Assembly (NCBI GenBank): GCA_022432975.1
Contig: CM039516.1
Coordinates: 27,375,571-27,439,570, forward strand
From: Begonia masoniana
Lineage: Eukaryota; Streptophyta; Magnoliopsida; Cucurbitales; Begoniaceae
Length of the DNA: 64,000 nucleotides
Direction of reading: 5' to 3'
Shown: positions 24,034 through 35,767 of the stretch, one piece after another
How the letters are laid out: each line of letters begins with the position of its first letter
Numbering within the stretch: position 1 is the first letter of the stretch
The notes under the pieces: generated by a model
What the model was told of the DNA's origin: nothing
The model's input: only the letters and a program-made list of their open reading frames with translations
The model's database searches: none
Translations under genes and position numbers: made by a program

Positions 24034-26066
24034 ATAGCTCTAGGTTGGAGGTCAATTTGATGTTCTATTCCTCTAATCGGTGGTAATTCGAGTGGTAGTT
24101 CTTCAGGAAAAACATCTTGATAAGTCTTACGTAGGTTTTGGACCGGTAAGGGTATATCTCCAAGTTCCATAATACGGTCCCTAAATAAAACTAGAATCAT
24201 AGCCTTTCCTTTCGTCAGTGCAGCTCTTAATCCCTTTTTGGTCAAGAAAAGATTTTCCTTAATCTTTTCTTCCTTCCTAACTGCATCGTCATGGGCGATT
24301 TGCTCAGGGGTCATGGGGAGTATCTTGATATTTCTACCGCCAAATTTCAAACTGTAATTGTTGAGGAATCTGTCATGCTGCACTTTACGGTCATAAAGCC
24401 ATGGTCTACCAAGCAAAAGATGACTCCCATTCATAGGTACGACATCGTAAAGAACTGCGTCCTTATACTTGCCAATAATGACATTGACGGCTACTTGCTT
24501 CGTCACCTTGATGTCATCCCTATCGTCCAACCATATCAACTTATATGGCTTAGGGTGGCTAGTCGCCTCCTATCCAAGCTTTTTCACCATATCTTAGGAA
24601 GCCATGTTGACGCAACTTCCACTATCAATAATCATGGAACAAACCTTGTCCTTGACTGCACATCTACTTTGAAAAATATTTTCCAGTTGGCAGTCTTTTT
24701 TTACGTTCTTAGAAACAAGGGTCCTACGAATGACCATTAAAAGTGTTCCATCTTGAGCAGCACATTCATCAGATTCGTGCTCACTCTTATCCTCTACCTC
24801 TTCTTCTTCTTCCTTTTCGAGGTATTGACCCTCATCGTTCTCACTCTCCCATTCTCTGGTCGAATCCTTAATAACCATCACTCGACGGTTAGAACTTTCA
24901 TTTGCGTAATGTCCCTTGCCTAAACACTTGTAGCATTGGACATCACGAGCTCTTTGTCCTTTAGACGTGTTCGCTTGATTTTTATCCGGCGGAGGGGGTT
25001 TGTTTTGGTTGAAGGGTGTTTTGGGTGGCCAATTACGGTTAAATGCCTTTTTCTCTTCGTTCTTCCATGGAGGTTTGGGCTTGTCTTGATCTAGGTGACT
25101 AGGTGGAAATTTAGTCAGAAAGTTGGTCTTGCGCTTTCGCTTGAGTTGTCTTTCCACCGTGAGGGCAAGTTGTATGACCATGTCCATGGCTTCCAATTGT
25201 TGAACTTCAACCGCGTCGCCAATATCATGGTTCAAACCTCGGATGAATCTTGAGATGAGTTGTTCTTCAGGCTCATCAATAGCGCAACGCATATTGAGAC
25301 TCTCAAATTCCGTGAGGTACTCATCAACCGAGAGAGAATTTTGCTTAAAGTTGTGAAGTTGATAGAAGAGTTCGTGTTTGTAATGTCGGGGAAAGAACCT
25401 CTTGTGCATTATTTCTTTCATGGAATTCCAGGTTGAGACGGGGTATTCTAATGTTCGCATTCTTTGGTTTTTAAGGTTGGAGCACCACAGTGCTGCATGG
25501 CCCGTTAGTTCGAGAGAGGCTAATTGGATCTTTACTCGATCGGAGTAATCATGGCACTCGAAAACTCTCTTTATCTTATCAATCCAATCAAGATATGTGT
25601 GTCCGACACATGTTCCATTGAAAGGGGGAATGGACATCTTAACATTACGGAGGTCGTCGTTTTCCCTACAACAATTCGGTCGGTACTCCTCATCATCTTC
25701 CGTCCAATTCTCATCCTCCGAATTAACATAACGTGGTCTCCTTCTTTGGGGTTCAACCCATTCCTCTTCCTCGACGGGTGGTTGAAAAGGTGCTCTACAC
25801 CTAGGGCGTTCGGGGATAATCCTAGAAGATGTCTCTTGAGAAGGAACACGTTCATGGGGTTCTCTACGGGGAGGATTTTTGATAAGTGATTGGACTTGTT
25901 GTGAAAGGTTGTTAACTAGGCTTGTTAAGGCATCGATTTGTCCTTGCATGCCTCCTTGTGCGCTAGTTTCACCTTCGTGTCGTGTATTTTTGGGTGGGGG
26001 AGTATCCCTCGCCCGATTTGAATCAAGGTGCGGTGTATCGTGATTGAATCCACTTCGATTAGTTAT
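24034..26066 (-). pseudogene. gag-pro: Gag-protease-RT start of element A
   Basis: One frame from 26066 downward. The first codon is ATA where element B has ATG, so the start codon is lost; the first ATG is at 25949. The gag domain (about 25640-25130) is complete, with the KRFFPRHY-type motif and basic KRKRKTN linker. The zinc knuckle CYKCLGKGHYANESS has Ser for its last Cys. Protease keeps IIDSGSC. A TAA at 24594-24596 and a further TAG interrupt the protease. The frame reaches IEHQIDLQP just before C. Gag would form the particle and protease would process it; inactive. Confidence 0.92.
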
Positions 26067-27223
26067 AGTTAAGTGTATTAATTTAAATTCAAATTCTTGT
26101 CTAAGTTAATTTTCCTAAATTAGTGAGATGTTTATCTTCATAATGTCTTAGGTAATTTTAGGCACTAAGAATTAATCTTAGCTAAGACAAAAGGAAAATG
26201 GGGAACATGCTCAAATAGGTTATCAACTTAACAATTTTTAATTAACACTTAGCAATTTAACTAAGAAATTTACTAATCACCACAAATTTTCAATAAATTT
26301 CAACCAAGTTTATCAACTTTTACCTAAGATCACTTAGAGTAATATTAATAACAATTAATTAACTATAAAAACAGCAAGTATTAAAATTTAGAACACCAAT
26401 TAAATCAAGATAACATGCTGAAATTTCAATTCAAACATAGCAGAATTTTCTATGTAATGTTTAGCTCAATTTTGCCAATTTAAACCATGCTTTTGCTAAA
26501 TTCTTATAAACCAATTTTGTGCATTCAATTAACAGAATATGATAGGTGAATTTATAAGCTAAAACAAGGGCAACATTCAGCAAATTAATAGGCAAATTTC
26601 GAGCATAACATAAAGGTGCAAAATCGAAAAGATAAGTCAATAATAATCTGATTTTGATAATAATAGCTCTAAGCCGATTTTAAGCACCAAAACTTCCAGA
26701 AAATTAATATAGTGAATGGACAATATCTAAGTGCTAAAACAATGCTCAAATGATAAATAACTCAAGCCAATAATATACCAAAACCGTGAAGAAAATCAAT
26801 AACAATGAACCGGTTTTGTAGATTTATCATTAGGCCAAATTTCATGTTCATTTTGTCAATATTTCAAACAAACCTTTGGCATAGATTTAGATGAAAATAT
26901 AGACTCAAAACACAGCAAGAAAAATAAGAAAATCGAGGCAAGAAATGAAGAAAAACTGAGAACTAAAAGAGAATAAAATTAAGAAAAATTTTGAGCTATA
27001 ACTTTGGCCGATTTTTGTAGCATTGCATTCCATATTTTCTCCACAATAGATTAAGCAAATAAATGACAATAATAATGGCAGCAAATATATGATAAAATTA
27101 GCACAAAGTTAGCACGAGATAATAGAGAAAATAATGCTAGAAACGAAATGAACCTCTATCCCAGTTTTGTGCCGATTTTTGACTAATGTCATGGCAACTA
27201 AAACGCTTTTGGTAAGCCTTGTG
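26067..27223 (-). other. Untranslated leader of element A
   Basis: About 1.16 kb between PBS and gag, A/T-rich with stops in all frames. I see no gene; it corresponds to the RNA leader that would carry packaging signals. Confidence 0.65.
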
Positions 27224-27235
27224 GCTCTGATACCA
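27224..27235 (-). other. Primer-binding site of element A
   Basis: Minus-strand TGGTATCAGAGC, two bases from the LTR end. Complementary to initiator-Met tRNA. Confidence 0.92.
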
Positions 27236-27237
27236 CT

Positions 27238-28680
27238 TGACACAGGATCCCTTAGAAAAGGGTCCGTGTACAACCCTCAAAAGATAAGAAATGTGTTCAG
27301 TGATGAGTGTTGTGCAAAACTTAAATAAAGAGAAGACAATGATGAAAATAAAATGCAACAAAATAAAATGGAGGAAGATTATGCAATGGCCGAATATTAC
27401 TTGCTAAATGATGGTATGAAATATGAAGAAAAATAAAAGAAAAGGGGATGGAAAGAAGATGTTATGCCGAGATGAAGAATGTGCTAAAAGATGAAGGAAA
27501 TGGCATTAAGGTAAAGTGAATGTGTGTGATATAGTGTGGCCGAAATTAAGAGTGAGTGTTGTGTGCAAAATGATGGAAAGAAAGTAAGGAAATACCCTTG
27601 GCGGACTCGTAGAGCGATCTTACGGTTTAAGCTCTTGAGTGAACGATTTTCTTGGAGGAAAAACGACCACCGTAGGTCGGGATTTTCGTCCTCAATTCCA
27701 ACTCCCAATGGAGAAGGCGAGGGAATGAGTAAGAATTAACTTAGAAACCCAAGCTAAGTTAATAATGGAGGGCTACTCCACTTGGCTCAAAGAACCAAGG
27801 AAAACACCAAAGGAAGCACCTCGGATATTAGGGAAATAATAGTGTATAAATTGGGCCAAAGTTGTAATACAATCACCAATGCCATAGACTCCTAAGGTGG
27901 ATTAGGGTTTGACAAGAGTGAAGGAGAGCCATTGGATGGAGAAAACGATCAATGGCTAAGGTTGAAGCTTGTTGGAGCGCGGATCAACGGATGAGGGGCG
28001 CTGGCGCGCGCTGATCGACGGTTCTGAAGCTGCCACGCATTCGCAAGCCCGGATGTGTGCTAGCAGCTGCCCGCGCCCAGCTGGCGCTGCTGCCCGTGCC
28101 AGATGGCGCTATCCTGCGTGCCAGCATGCTCCCAGATCTGACGGTGGAGGTTGCAGTCGTGCCAAAACTTAGCCAAAGGTGAGGATTTTGCCAACTCATT
28201 AATCCTTGCTTCCACCCACACATGTACCTGCAAAATCATACCTTTGGATGTGGGCTCTTCTTTGGGCCAAGTATTTCTTTGGGCTCGATTTGTTGAAGCC
28301 TCTTTTCCTTTGAATTGTTGAACTTTCTTCAACCCATAATCCACCAACATTCATCTAACCCTAACCACACAATCTAATACATGAAATGCAATTATAAAAT
28401 CCTTACAATCAAGGCGAATGTGTGCCCAATAAGTTTGAAAAATAAAATTACACGTTTAATGGGCCCGGGAAGAAAAATTCCCATAGGGCCGCTAGAAAGC
28501 TCCATGTGAATGCTCCAATGAATGACATGACAAGGTTTCTCTACATCCTCCAAAGTCGGCTCCCAAGTGAAGTCCATGATGGAATCAAAACCTTCAAAAA
28601 GAGACAATTCATTAGAACATTGAGTGATTAAATTTTTTGCCCAAGTTTGTGATCTTGTGACAGGCCTCCGAGGCATGTCA
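27238..28680 (-). mobile_element. Element A, 5' LTR
   Basis: 1443 bp, minus-strand TGACATGCC at 28680 to TGTGTCA at 27238. It carries a copy of the pol C-terminal codons (28676-28392 region) because the 3' LTR of the parent overlapped pol; here they cannot be used. Compared with the 3' LTR it lacks about 8 bp containing the TATAAAT box near 27884. Confidence 0.92.
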
Positions 28681-29997
28681 AGTACTCATCGTATGACCAT
28701 TAGAAGAGGTCCTTCCTTGGCATGGAAGACTTCATCCCTTGATTATTCCACCTCTATAGTCTCCTCTTCTTGCTCGTCTTCACTTTCCATTTCTTCGGTT
28801 TCATCTCTGATTATCATAACACGCCGGTTAGGGCACTGAGTTATCATGTGTTTGTGACCTTGACATTTGAATCATTCAACGTCCCTCGCCCTATTTCTAT
28901 TAGCATCTGCTATTGTAGGTCTGCTAGTAACCTCGTTAGCCAGCCAACTTTTGGTGAAAGGTTTCTTCTCCTAAATCTTGATGGTTTTCTTGTAGTTTTT
29001 TGGGCTTTGGAAGTAAGGCTATTGGAGGTTAACCTTACCCCTCTTTTCAATTGCCTTTCGACCTTTATGGCCATTTGAGTTACTGAATCCAACGTGTCAA
29101 GAGGATGTAGTTCAACTACGTTACTGATATCTCAGTTTAATCCACGAATGAACCTGGCGATAACTTGTTCCTCTGGTTCATTCAATCCTCCTCTTATCCT
29201 TACCATATCAAATTCTGTGAGATACTCCTCTACCTATTGTCCTCTTTGCATTAGGTTATGCATTTGTAGGAAAAGTTCCTGTCGATAGTGACTGGGCACA
29301 AACCTTTTTCGCATGAGGAATTTCATTTCCCTCCATGTGGTGATTGGACCTTCATTCTTTTGCCACCTTTGATTCTTCATATTCTCCCACCATAAGGGTG
29401 CATAGCCAGTTAGTTCAACTGCCACTAGTTGTATCATAGTGTGATCCGAATATCTATAATAGTAGAATATTTTCTCAACCTTGTCTATCCAGTCCAAAAA
29501 TGCATCTCTGTTGCATGCTCCATTGAATGACGGTACAAACAATTTTGCATGCCTAAATTCATTATTGTCCCTACGTCAATTTGGAATGAAATCCTTCTCT
29601 CCCTTGAATCATTCTTCATCTTGGTAACCTTGGTTATGGAATCTTTTCATAGGAGGTTCAGCGCTCCTCCCGTGCACAAGCTCAAGGAAGTGCAGTTTGT
29701 TTCTCCTCCTTTGCATGGGTTCTTGGAAATCTGGTCTGGTTCTCCTCCTTGGAACTCCGGTTCATTTCTTCTTCCTGGTACAAGTATTCTAGAATCCAAT
29801 TCAGCTCTCTCCCTAGGCAAAGTTTCTTGGAAAGTTTTGTTAGGTCTTTCCATAAGTTGTTTCATTATTTGGCTAAGACCATTAATTTGGCCTTGCAGAC
29901 TTGACTCGCCTACTTGAAGGTTTTCAGTTTGGGGAGCTTCCATGTCTCGGTTCTGTTCGTGATTAGGATTGTAATTTATTCCACTCCGTGTTATCAT
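28681..29997 (-). pseudogene. gag: Gag of element B
   Basis: Starts at the ATG at 29997 (MITRSGINYNPN). After frame changes the gag core is open at 29542-29234 (FLDWIDKVEKIF, LWWENMKNQR, KRFVPSHY). The basic linker follows at 29092-28910 (KVERQLKRG). The knuckle region near 28850-28900 is decayed, and the acidic segment runs to the element A insertion at 28681. The protein order matches A gag throughout. Inactive. Confidence 0.88.
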
Positions 29998-30484
29998 TAA
30001 AGGATCTAATTATCTCCAAAATTTTAGGAAGTGCACAATTTCTATTAGGAAAATTTTGAGATACAATCAAATGACAATTTTAATCCGACAGCATGCTAAT
30101 TCAAATATAATCCATTAATATGAAATTCTTGTGCATGACACAAATATAAAAGGTAAACAAAGAACACAATCAATTCAAAATAATTTCCTTATATTGTTCT
30201 TGGCTTAGTGATAATTTGATTAGTGTCAAATTAATGATTTGAAAATTTTTGGTAAATGACTTAACAACTAATGAACATACAATAATATGTTGATTCAATT
30301 CGAAATACTTATAATTCAATATAGTTGAAACAGCTATCGGTTTATCACAAATCAAAAGGCCTTAGGTTTTAGTAACCTTCCTCGGCTAAATCAACACAAA
30401 CAATTAACAATGATTTGATAGATCTAAAATATATGAAATTTGTTAAACAATAATCACTCAAATCATCACAAGAAAGCAAATTAG
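29998..30484 (-). other. Untranslated leader of element B
   Basis: A/T-rich, about 490 bp between PBS and gag, no gene seen. Confidence 0.6.
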
Positions 30485-30496
30485 GCTCTGATACCA
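30485..30496 (-). other. Primer-binding site of element B
   Basis: Minus-strand TGGTATCAGAGC, two bases from the LTR terminus at 30499. Confidence 0.9.
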
Positions 30497-30498
30497 GA

Positions 30499-31040
30499 TG
30501 ATAACCTTTGGCCCTGCAAAACAAAGGTGATACAAGAAAAAAAAGTCAAGGTCTGGCGTTCTTGGCTAAATCAGAGACACCTCAAAGTCAGAAACCAAAA
30601 TATATAGTAAATGAAGTCCAAATGCCACAAAAATTAGAGGGTTTCTTACCGGTGAGTGACAAATAAACCTTGCAGATTTTACATGAAAATAAAATAAAAT
30701 GAAGAAAATATACAAAGAGTCTCGTAATCGATCTGATAGGCAACCTACAGCACCTTCAGGGATTGTAATCTTCCAAGGAAGATTACAACAGCACAAGGTC
30801 TGGTTTTCTCAACTTTTCTCTCTTATCTAAGGTCTTAGATAAGATGTAGAGAAGATGAGGATAAGTGCCACCAAGAAACCATGGGCTTGGATGACAATTC
30901 AGAGACACAACTCTGCTCGATTGGCAACAACCGAGGCCTTACCTTGAGCCAAAACTCCTTGGCTTGAAAGAAAAGGTCTAATTCTTTTAGATGATCACAA
31001 TGTGAGGGTAAATCTAGACTATAGACCAAGAAATCATAGA
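30499..31040 (-). mobile_element. Element B, remnant of its 5' LTR
   Basis: Starts (plus) TGATAACC next to the PBS and resembles the start of the LTR fragment at about 61850 (AACCTTTGG, then CAAAAC). It breaks near 30990-31040, where a short minus-strand RT scrap reading LVYSLDLPSHCDHL abuts element E. The true end of this LTR is lost. Confidence 0.6.
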
Positions 31041-31042
31041 AA

Positions 31043-32200
31043 TATTTGGTTATGGTCTTTACGAGTATTTGGTTATGCTTTTTGGTTTGATGAATGCACC
31101 CACAACGTTTATGGACTTAATGAACAAAGTGTTTAGACTGTATCTTGACAGTTTTCTGATTGTATTCATAGATGATATTTTGATATATTCCTCTCCAAGA
31201 CAAGACCATGAAAAACACTTGCATTGTATTTTGGACCTATTTAGACAACACAATTTATATGCCAAGTTAAGTAAATGTGATTTTTGGTTTGTGGAAGTTA
31301 AATTTTTGGGACATGTGATTTCTAAGAATGGTATTGCAATTGATCCTTCAAAGACCGAAGTTGTACAAAATTGGGAACAACCTAAGTCAATTTCAGAAAT
31401 AAGAAGTTTTGCAGAATTAGCCTAATACTATAGAATATTTTTTGAAGGCTTTTCCAAAATTTCAATGCCATTGAATGGATTAACCAAAAAGTCTATGAAA
31501 TATGAATGGGATAACAAATGTGAGATTGCCTTTCAATTGTTGAAAAGAAAATTAGTTTCTCCACCAATTCTTTTAATTCCGAAAAGAGGAAACAGCTATG
31601 TGGTATATTGCGATGCATCCTTAAATGAATTGGGATGCGTCTTCATGCAAAACGATCAAGTAGTTGCATATGCTTCGAGGCAATTGAAACTACATGAAAG
31701 GATTTATCTGGTTCACGATTTGGAAGTTGCTGCAGTGGTTTTTGCTTTAAAGCATTGGAGGTATTATTTATATGGAGAGACATTTGAAGTATTTTCAGAT
31801 CACAAAAGTCTAAAGTATTTATTTACTCAAAAGAAGTTGAATCAAAGACAAAGGTGTTAGATAGAAATCTTGGAAGATTATGATTATACACTTTAAGATT
31901 GACAAATTCAATTTATAATTAAGAGAGAGCAATGAACAAATATACCTTCAAAATGTGAATGTGAGACCTAACTTGGTGCAAAGGATTATGGAGGTACAAG
32001 ACAATAGTGTTGAAATAGTTGAATTGAAAACTAAGATTGAAACAAAGGAAATTGAAAACTTTTCCATGAATATTAATTTAGGAGTAAGATATCAAGGCTG
32101 TTTAGTGATTCCCGATGTGATGTGCCTACGATCTCGAACCGTCGAGCACGAACCAATGTATGTATCATAACTATTTTATCTTCTTATTGGTTTGTGAGTT
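31043..32200 (+). pseudogene. pol: RT-RNase H-integrase start of Ty3/gypsy fragment E
   Basis: Begins inside RT (YEYLVMLFGL), continues through FIDDILIYSS and the RT end to 31425, where a TAA interrupts. In the same frame come RNase H ([20 protein letters not shown]) to a TAG at 31858, a few stops, and an integrase N-terminal stretch (GCLVIPDV) ending near 32115. RNase H and tether words resemble the Tekay/Del chromovirus type, unlike A and B (inference). The RT start, most of integrase and gag are absent. Whether it belongs to the J-type LTR that follows is uncertain. Confidence 0.85.
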
Positions 32201-32238
32201 TTATAGGTAAAATTCCTTCTTTAAGCTTGGATTGGAGA

Positions 32239-34957
32239 TGTTGAAGAGGGAATTTCTCTTCCCTTTTAACAAATTATGTAAACAAGTTTTTTTATATGTT
32301 TTAGTTTGTAGGAAAACTTTAGTTTTACTTAAAACTTATTGACAAACTTTTAGCCTTATTATTCTTAGAATGCATATGGTTAGATGCATTTGGGCTAGCT
32401 CATGGAGCAAGGATGGTGCATGCAAGAGAAAAAGCAGCGCAATAGTGCGCACGAAAAAGCATGAGCAAGAAGATGGCGTGCACGGAAGAGGTATTTCACT
32501 GAACAGTTGGCACATGCAAGGAACCAATCAGCATGGTGCACACGGAAGGTAACAGCACGAGCACATGGCCGCAGCAGGACGAGCAGCAATAAGGCGCAAC
32601 AGCAGGAATTGGCACGTGCAATAGCATGGCGCAGCTGAGCAGCGGATAGGCACGCGCATGGGTGGAAGTGGTCGTGCAGGAGGAGAAGTCGTGGCCGAGC
32701 TGATTAGTTGAGGTGGCGTGCCTTTGGCCAAGGTTCCTGGCGACGCACGCGCACATGACCGAGCGCCAGCGACCCCAACAACTCTTTTTCTTCCAATAGC
32801 TATATTTTAATAGCTTTTCTCCCTTCCATTTTCAGCAGCTCCAGATCGTTTCTTCCCCTATTTAACCTTCATCTGAATGCGTCACGACCCAAAGGGGACC
32901 CGCAACAGAATGAGGAACGATTCGGCCCAAAAAGGACTAGATCGCCCGACCCTTAACACTAAATTTCACCAAACACAGTAGAATATTAGCCAATTAAGAT
33001 TCAAGGCCCGGACAAATAAATAAACAAGTCCAACAAGTGACACCAGATGATGTAATAATGTATATCCAAAAAGGTATTATGGTAAATTAAACAGAACAAA
33101 GCTTACTTATCCACAGTAGTGTCTCACCTTAAAAATATAAGATACAATTTTAATAAATAGGAAATTTCTACAAGATGATTGTTCCCGTGCCGATAATCAA
33201 ATTCTCCTTTACTAAATCCTAAAAAATAGTAGTCGTTTGGGGTGAGTCGACTAAACTCAATAGGGATAGAGTTTATTCCAGCAGTTATAAAATATTATTC
33301 ATAAATTTAATAAAAATACAATTTTTCAATTTAAATAGATGTTCGGTGAAAATGGAGCCTCTCATGGATCCAGAGCACACTGGGCCATACGCCAAAAAAT
33401 CAACGTGAGCCAGTCGCACACCATAATTACCTTGATCAGGTTTAGGATTTCACGCCCAAGGACACGACTCTTCAGCTTTCCTATTACTTCTAGTTAAAAC
33501 CACACAATTTTTATCAATGATAAAATAATGCAGTTGATAAATGTGTGAAAGAACAATAATACCAAATTAAATGAACACTTTATGCCAAATAAATGAATTT
33601 AATTAATGAATTAAAAATAATAATACTTAACTGAAAATAAAATAAACCCCTACCTCAAGTGAACTTATAACAGGTCAAAACCCGATAATTCCAAGTCTCA
33701 AATAATCAATGGTCTAAAAGTCCATACTCTTAATTTAGCAAGTTAGTTCCTAAGAAACTAGAAATTGAACTTTGCGTTAAAAATCTCTTCATTAGCTTCC
33801 CATTACCATCCAATAGTACCATACATCCATGAATTTCTTCAATAGAACAAAACAGGAAAAACAAAATATAGGTTTTGGGTTCTTACCCCAAAATTTTAAA
33901 ATTTCCAGCCCTCTAATTAAACCTTTGACACAATTATAAATCTTGAGTCCAAAGTTTCCTCCTCTGTGAAGAGAGTTAAAATCCTACAATTTAATAACAG
34001 AACAACACTTAATCCAGAGACCCTTAACCAATGAAGATTCTTAATCAAACAAATTTTTTTTTTGAAACAACCCAACAGTCATTTAATCCAACTGAGAACT
34101 ACAAGAAGAAAACGATAGAAACGAAGAGAAAACACACCAATTTTTTGAGCACCAAGCTCAAACCTCCAATTTGTTTGACAAAGGTTGAAGAGAAGATGAC
34201 AAGAAGTGTTTTGAAGCAAAAACCGTTGGAATCGAAAACCAACTCGTCGCCGACCGGTTCCCTCTTTCTGTTATGCATGCGGCGTTCTCAACAGGTAAGG
34301 GAGTCTCTGTGAACAAATTTTCACAGAAACGAGGTTTTATGATGGGTAGGTTTATAAGGTTGTACACGTGGCTTTAATTAGGGAAGAAAAAGAAAAAGAA
34401 AATAAATAAATAAACTTTACCTTTTTCTTCTCTTATCTCTCTGGCGCTTCACTCCCCATCTCAGATGGCAGATTCCACAGAATGTATTGTAAAGGTCTTT
34501 GGCCAATTTGATAACATATTGAAGTACTGAAGTTTGTCTTCAAATTTTGGAGTTTCTCTGTGAGTGTCTCGGTGAACCGTCGGTGAGTAAAATCTGGCAA
34601 ATCACTTGATTGATCTTCCAAGTTTCTGGTGACTCCGAGGTTCTCTTACTTGACATCTCCCTCTCCATTTCCCTTTGAGGATTGGAAAGCAGCAGGGAGG
34701 TGGAAACACTGAGCCCTTACGTTGTGAACTCCTTCGCTAGCAACAAAGGTCTTCTCACCCAAAGCACCGAGTTGTCTTTGAGTCAGCCACGGGTCTTCAT
34801 CCTTCCATTCCATCTTTGGGCCATCTCACGTCATTTTTCTTTGTTTACCTCTATTTTCTCCCAATTTTTGTCGTCCATTCTGCCTGGATTTTGTGTTTCA
34901 TTCTAACCGTTCTGTTTCAGCATTCATATCACGTTTTTAGCATTCTGAAACGCATCA
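32239..34957 (+). mobile_element. LTR J1, interrupted by solo LTR K
   Basis: Starts TGTTGAAG after a purine-rich stretch and ends ...GCATCA two bases before a PBS. Without K it measures about 1.11 kb, matching J3 (1.09 kb). It contains a CpG-rich stretch full of CACGCAC and GCACG words (32400-32760) and a TATTTAA box near 32860. ORFs in the CpG-rich part, on both strands, look spurious. Confidence 0.8.
32880..34479 (-). mobile_element. Solo LTR K inside J1
   Basis: 1600 bp flanked by GAATG (32875-32879 and 34480-34484). On the minus strand it begins TGTGGAATC and ends GGGTCGTGACG, the last base probably changed from A. The J1 sequence is continuous across it when compared with J2 and J3. No PBS or protein domain inside. 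A TTTATAA-like box lies near 34350. Confidence 0.8.
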
Positions 34958-34959
34958 TC

Positions 34960-34971
34960 TGGTATCAGAGC
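34960..34971 (+). other. Primer-binding site after J1
   Basis: TGGTATCAGAGC, initiator-Met tRNA complement, two bases after the LTR. It makes J1 a 5' LTR for the sequence to its right, although pol-like sequence also ends to its left. Confidence 0.88.
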
Positions 34972-35767
34972 AGAACCTGGCTTTGGTGTTCTTTCTCTGT
35001 TTATCTTTCGTTCTGTTATTCTAATTTATTGTTTACATGAATTCTGTTCTATCTGAAATGTGAGTGTCTAGCATCTTTTTACTGTTTAATGAGACATTTA
35101 CAAGTCCACGATGCATATATGTTTTATGTCTTGTGTTTCGGATTGCGTCTGTCTTATTTTCCTGTTTGTCTATTGTGGTATATTTTATGTTTCTATTTAG
35201 GAATTCCAGCATGTCTCCGATTGCATGGATTTCCTTTATGTTTTGATTTTTGTTTTGCCATGTGATGTTTAGTTCTGTTAACCGATAGTTGTACTCATTT
35301 GATCATCATATGTTGCTTAGTTTTTAGGTTGTTTTATTCTCTGTTTTGTTTTGATTTGATATTTGTTTTGTTGGGAGACTATTCGGAGCTGTTGACCAAG
35401 AGCATTGAGGTTTAATGTTTTATCTCATTGGTCATATCTGTTTCTGTTTATTTTAATAGGGTGTTTCGATGTTTAATTTAGTTGAAGTGTCCTTCTTCGT
35501 TAGCATGATTATGTTTCTGTCCTTGTTTGTTGTTTCTTATTAGTTTTTGTTATCTTGTTTCTGTTTATGCCTCAGTTTAGGATGTTCCTTGCTGAATATT
35601 TGAACAAGAAGTGTGATAGTTTTGTTTAGGATTCTGTTTGTTTGTCTTATGCATGTTCACTGTTCTCTGTGTTTTGTTTTTTATTTCTTTTCTATTTTGA
35701 GTCAATGTTCAGGAATAAATGTTATCTTTAGTTTGTGTTAGACTTTTATCTTAAAGCTAAAATGATG
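34972..35767 (+). other. T-rich leader of a J element
   Basis: Strongly T-rich on the plus strand, many TTGTTT/TCTGTTT words, no gene. It looks like the untranslated leader after the PBS; gag never begins because a second LTR fragment follows. Confidence 0.6.

Larger units (their letters stand above)
9202..28680 (-). mobile_element. Element A, complete Ty3/gypsy with two nested insertions
   Basis: A full minus-strand element: 3' LTR 9202-10628, polypurine tract, pol and gag in three pieces, PBS, and 5' LTR 27238-28680. It is flanked by AGTAC on both sides. LTR ends are TGACA...TGTCA. Removing element C (8.35 kb) and solo LTR D (2.5 kb) leaves about 8.6 kb, a normal size. Gag and integrase C-terminus look CRM-like (inference). 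Inactive because of stops, insertions and a changed integrase residue. Confidence 0.95.
5691..31040 (-). mobile_element. Element B, degenerate Ty3/gypsy, split by element A
   Basis: A minus-strand element whose 5' parts lie at 28681-31040 and 3' parts at 5691-9201. The 19.5-kb element A sits between them with 5-bp target-site duplication AGTAC (9197-9201 and 28681-28685). Homology to the A polyprotein runs through this join at the segment between gag and protease, which proves the two halves were once contiguous. Both LTRs are incomplete. Gag and protein order match the CRM-like plant chromovirus type (lineage is inference). Confidence 0.85.

Noticed and set aside
28392..28676. ORF in the 5' LTR of element A
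   Set aside because: It is the copy of the pol C-terminal codons that overlap the 3' LTR, followed by non-coding LTR.
32370..32756. Several ORFs in a GC-rich stretch
   Set aside because: Low stop density from composition in the U3 part of J1; no homology recognised.
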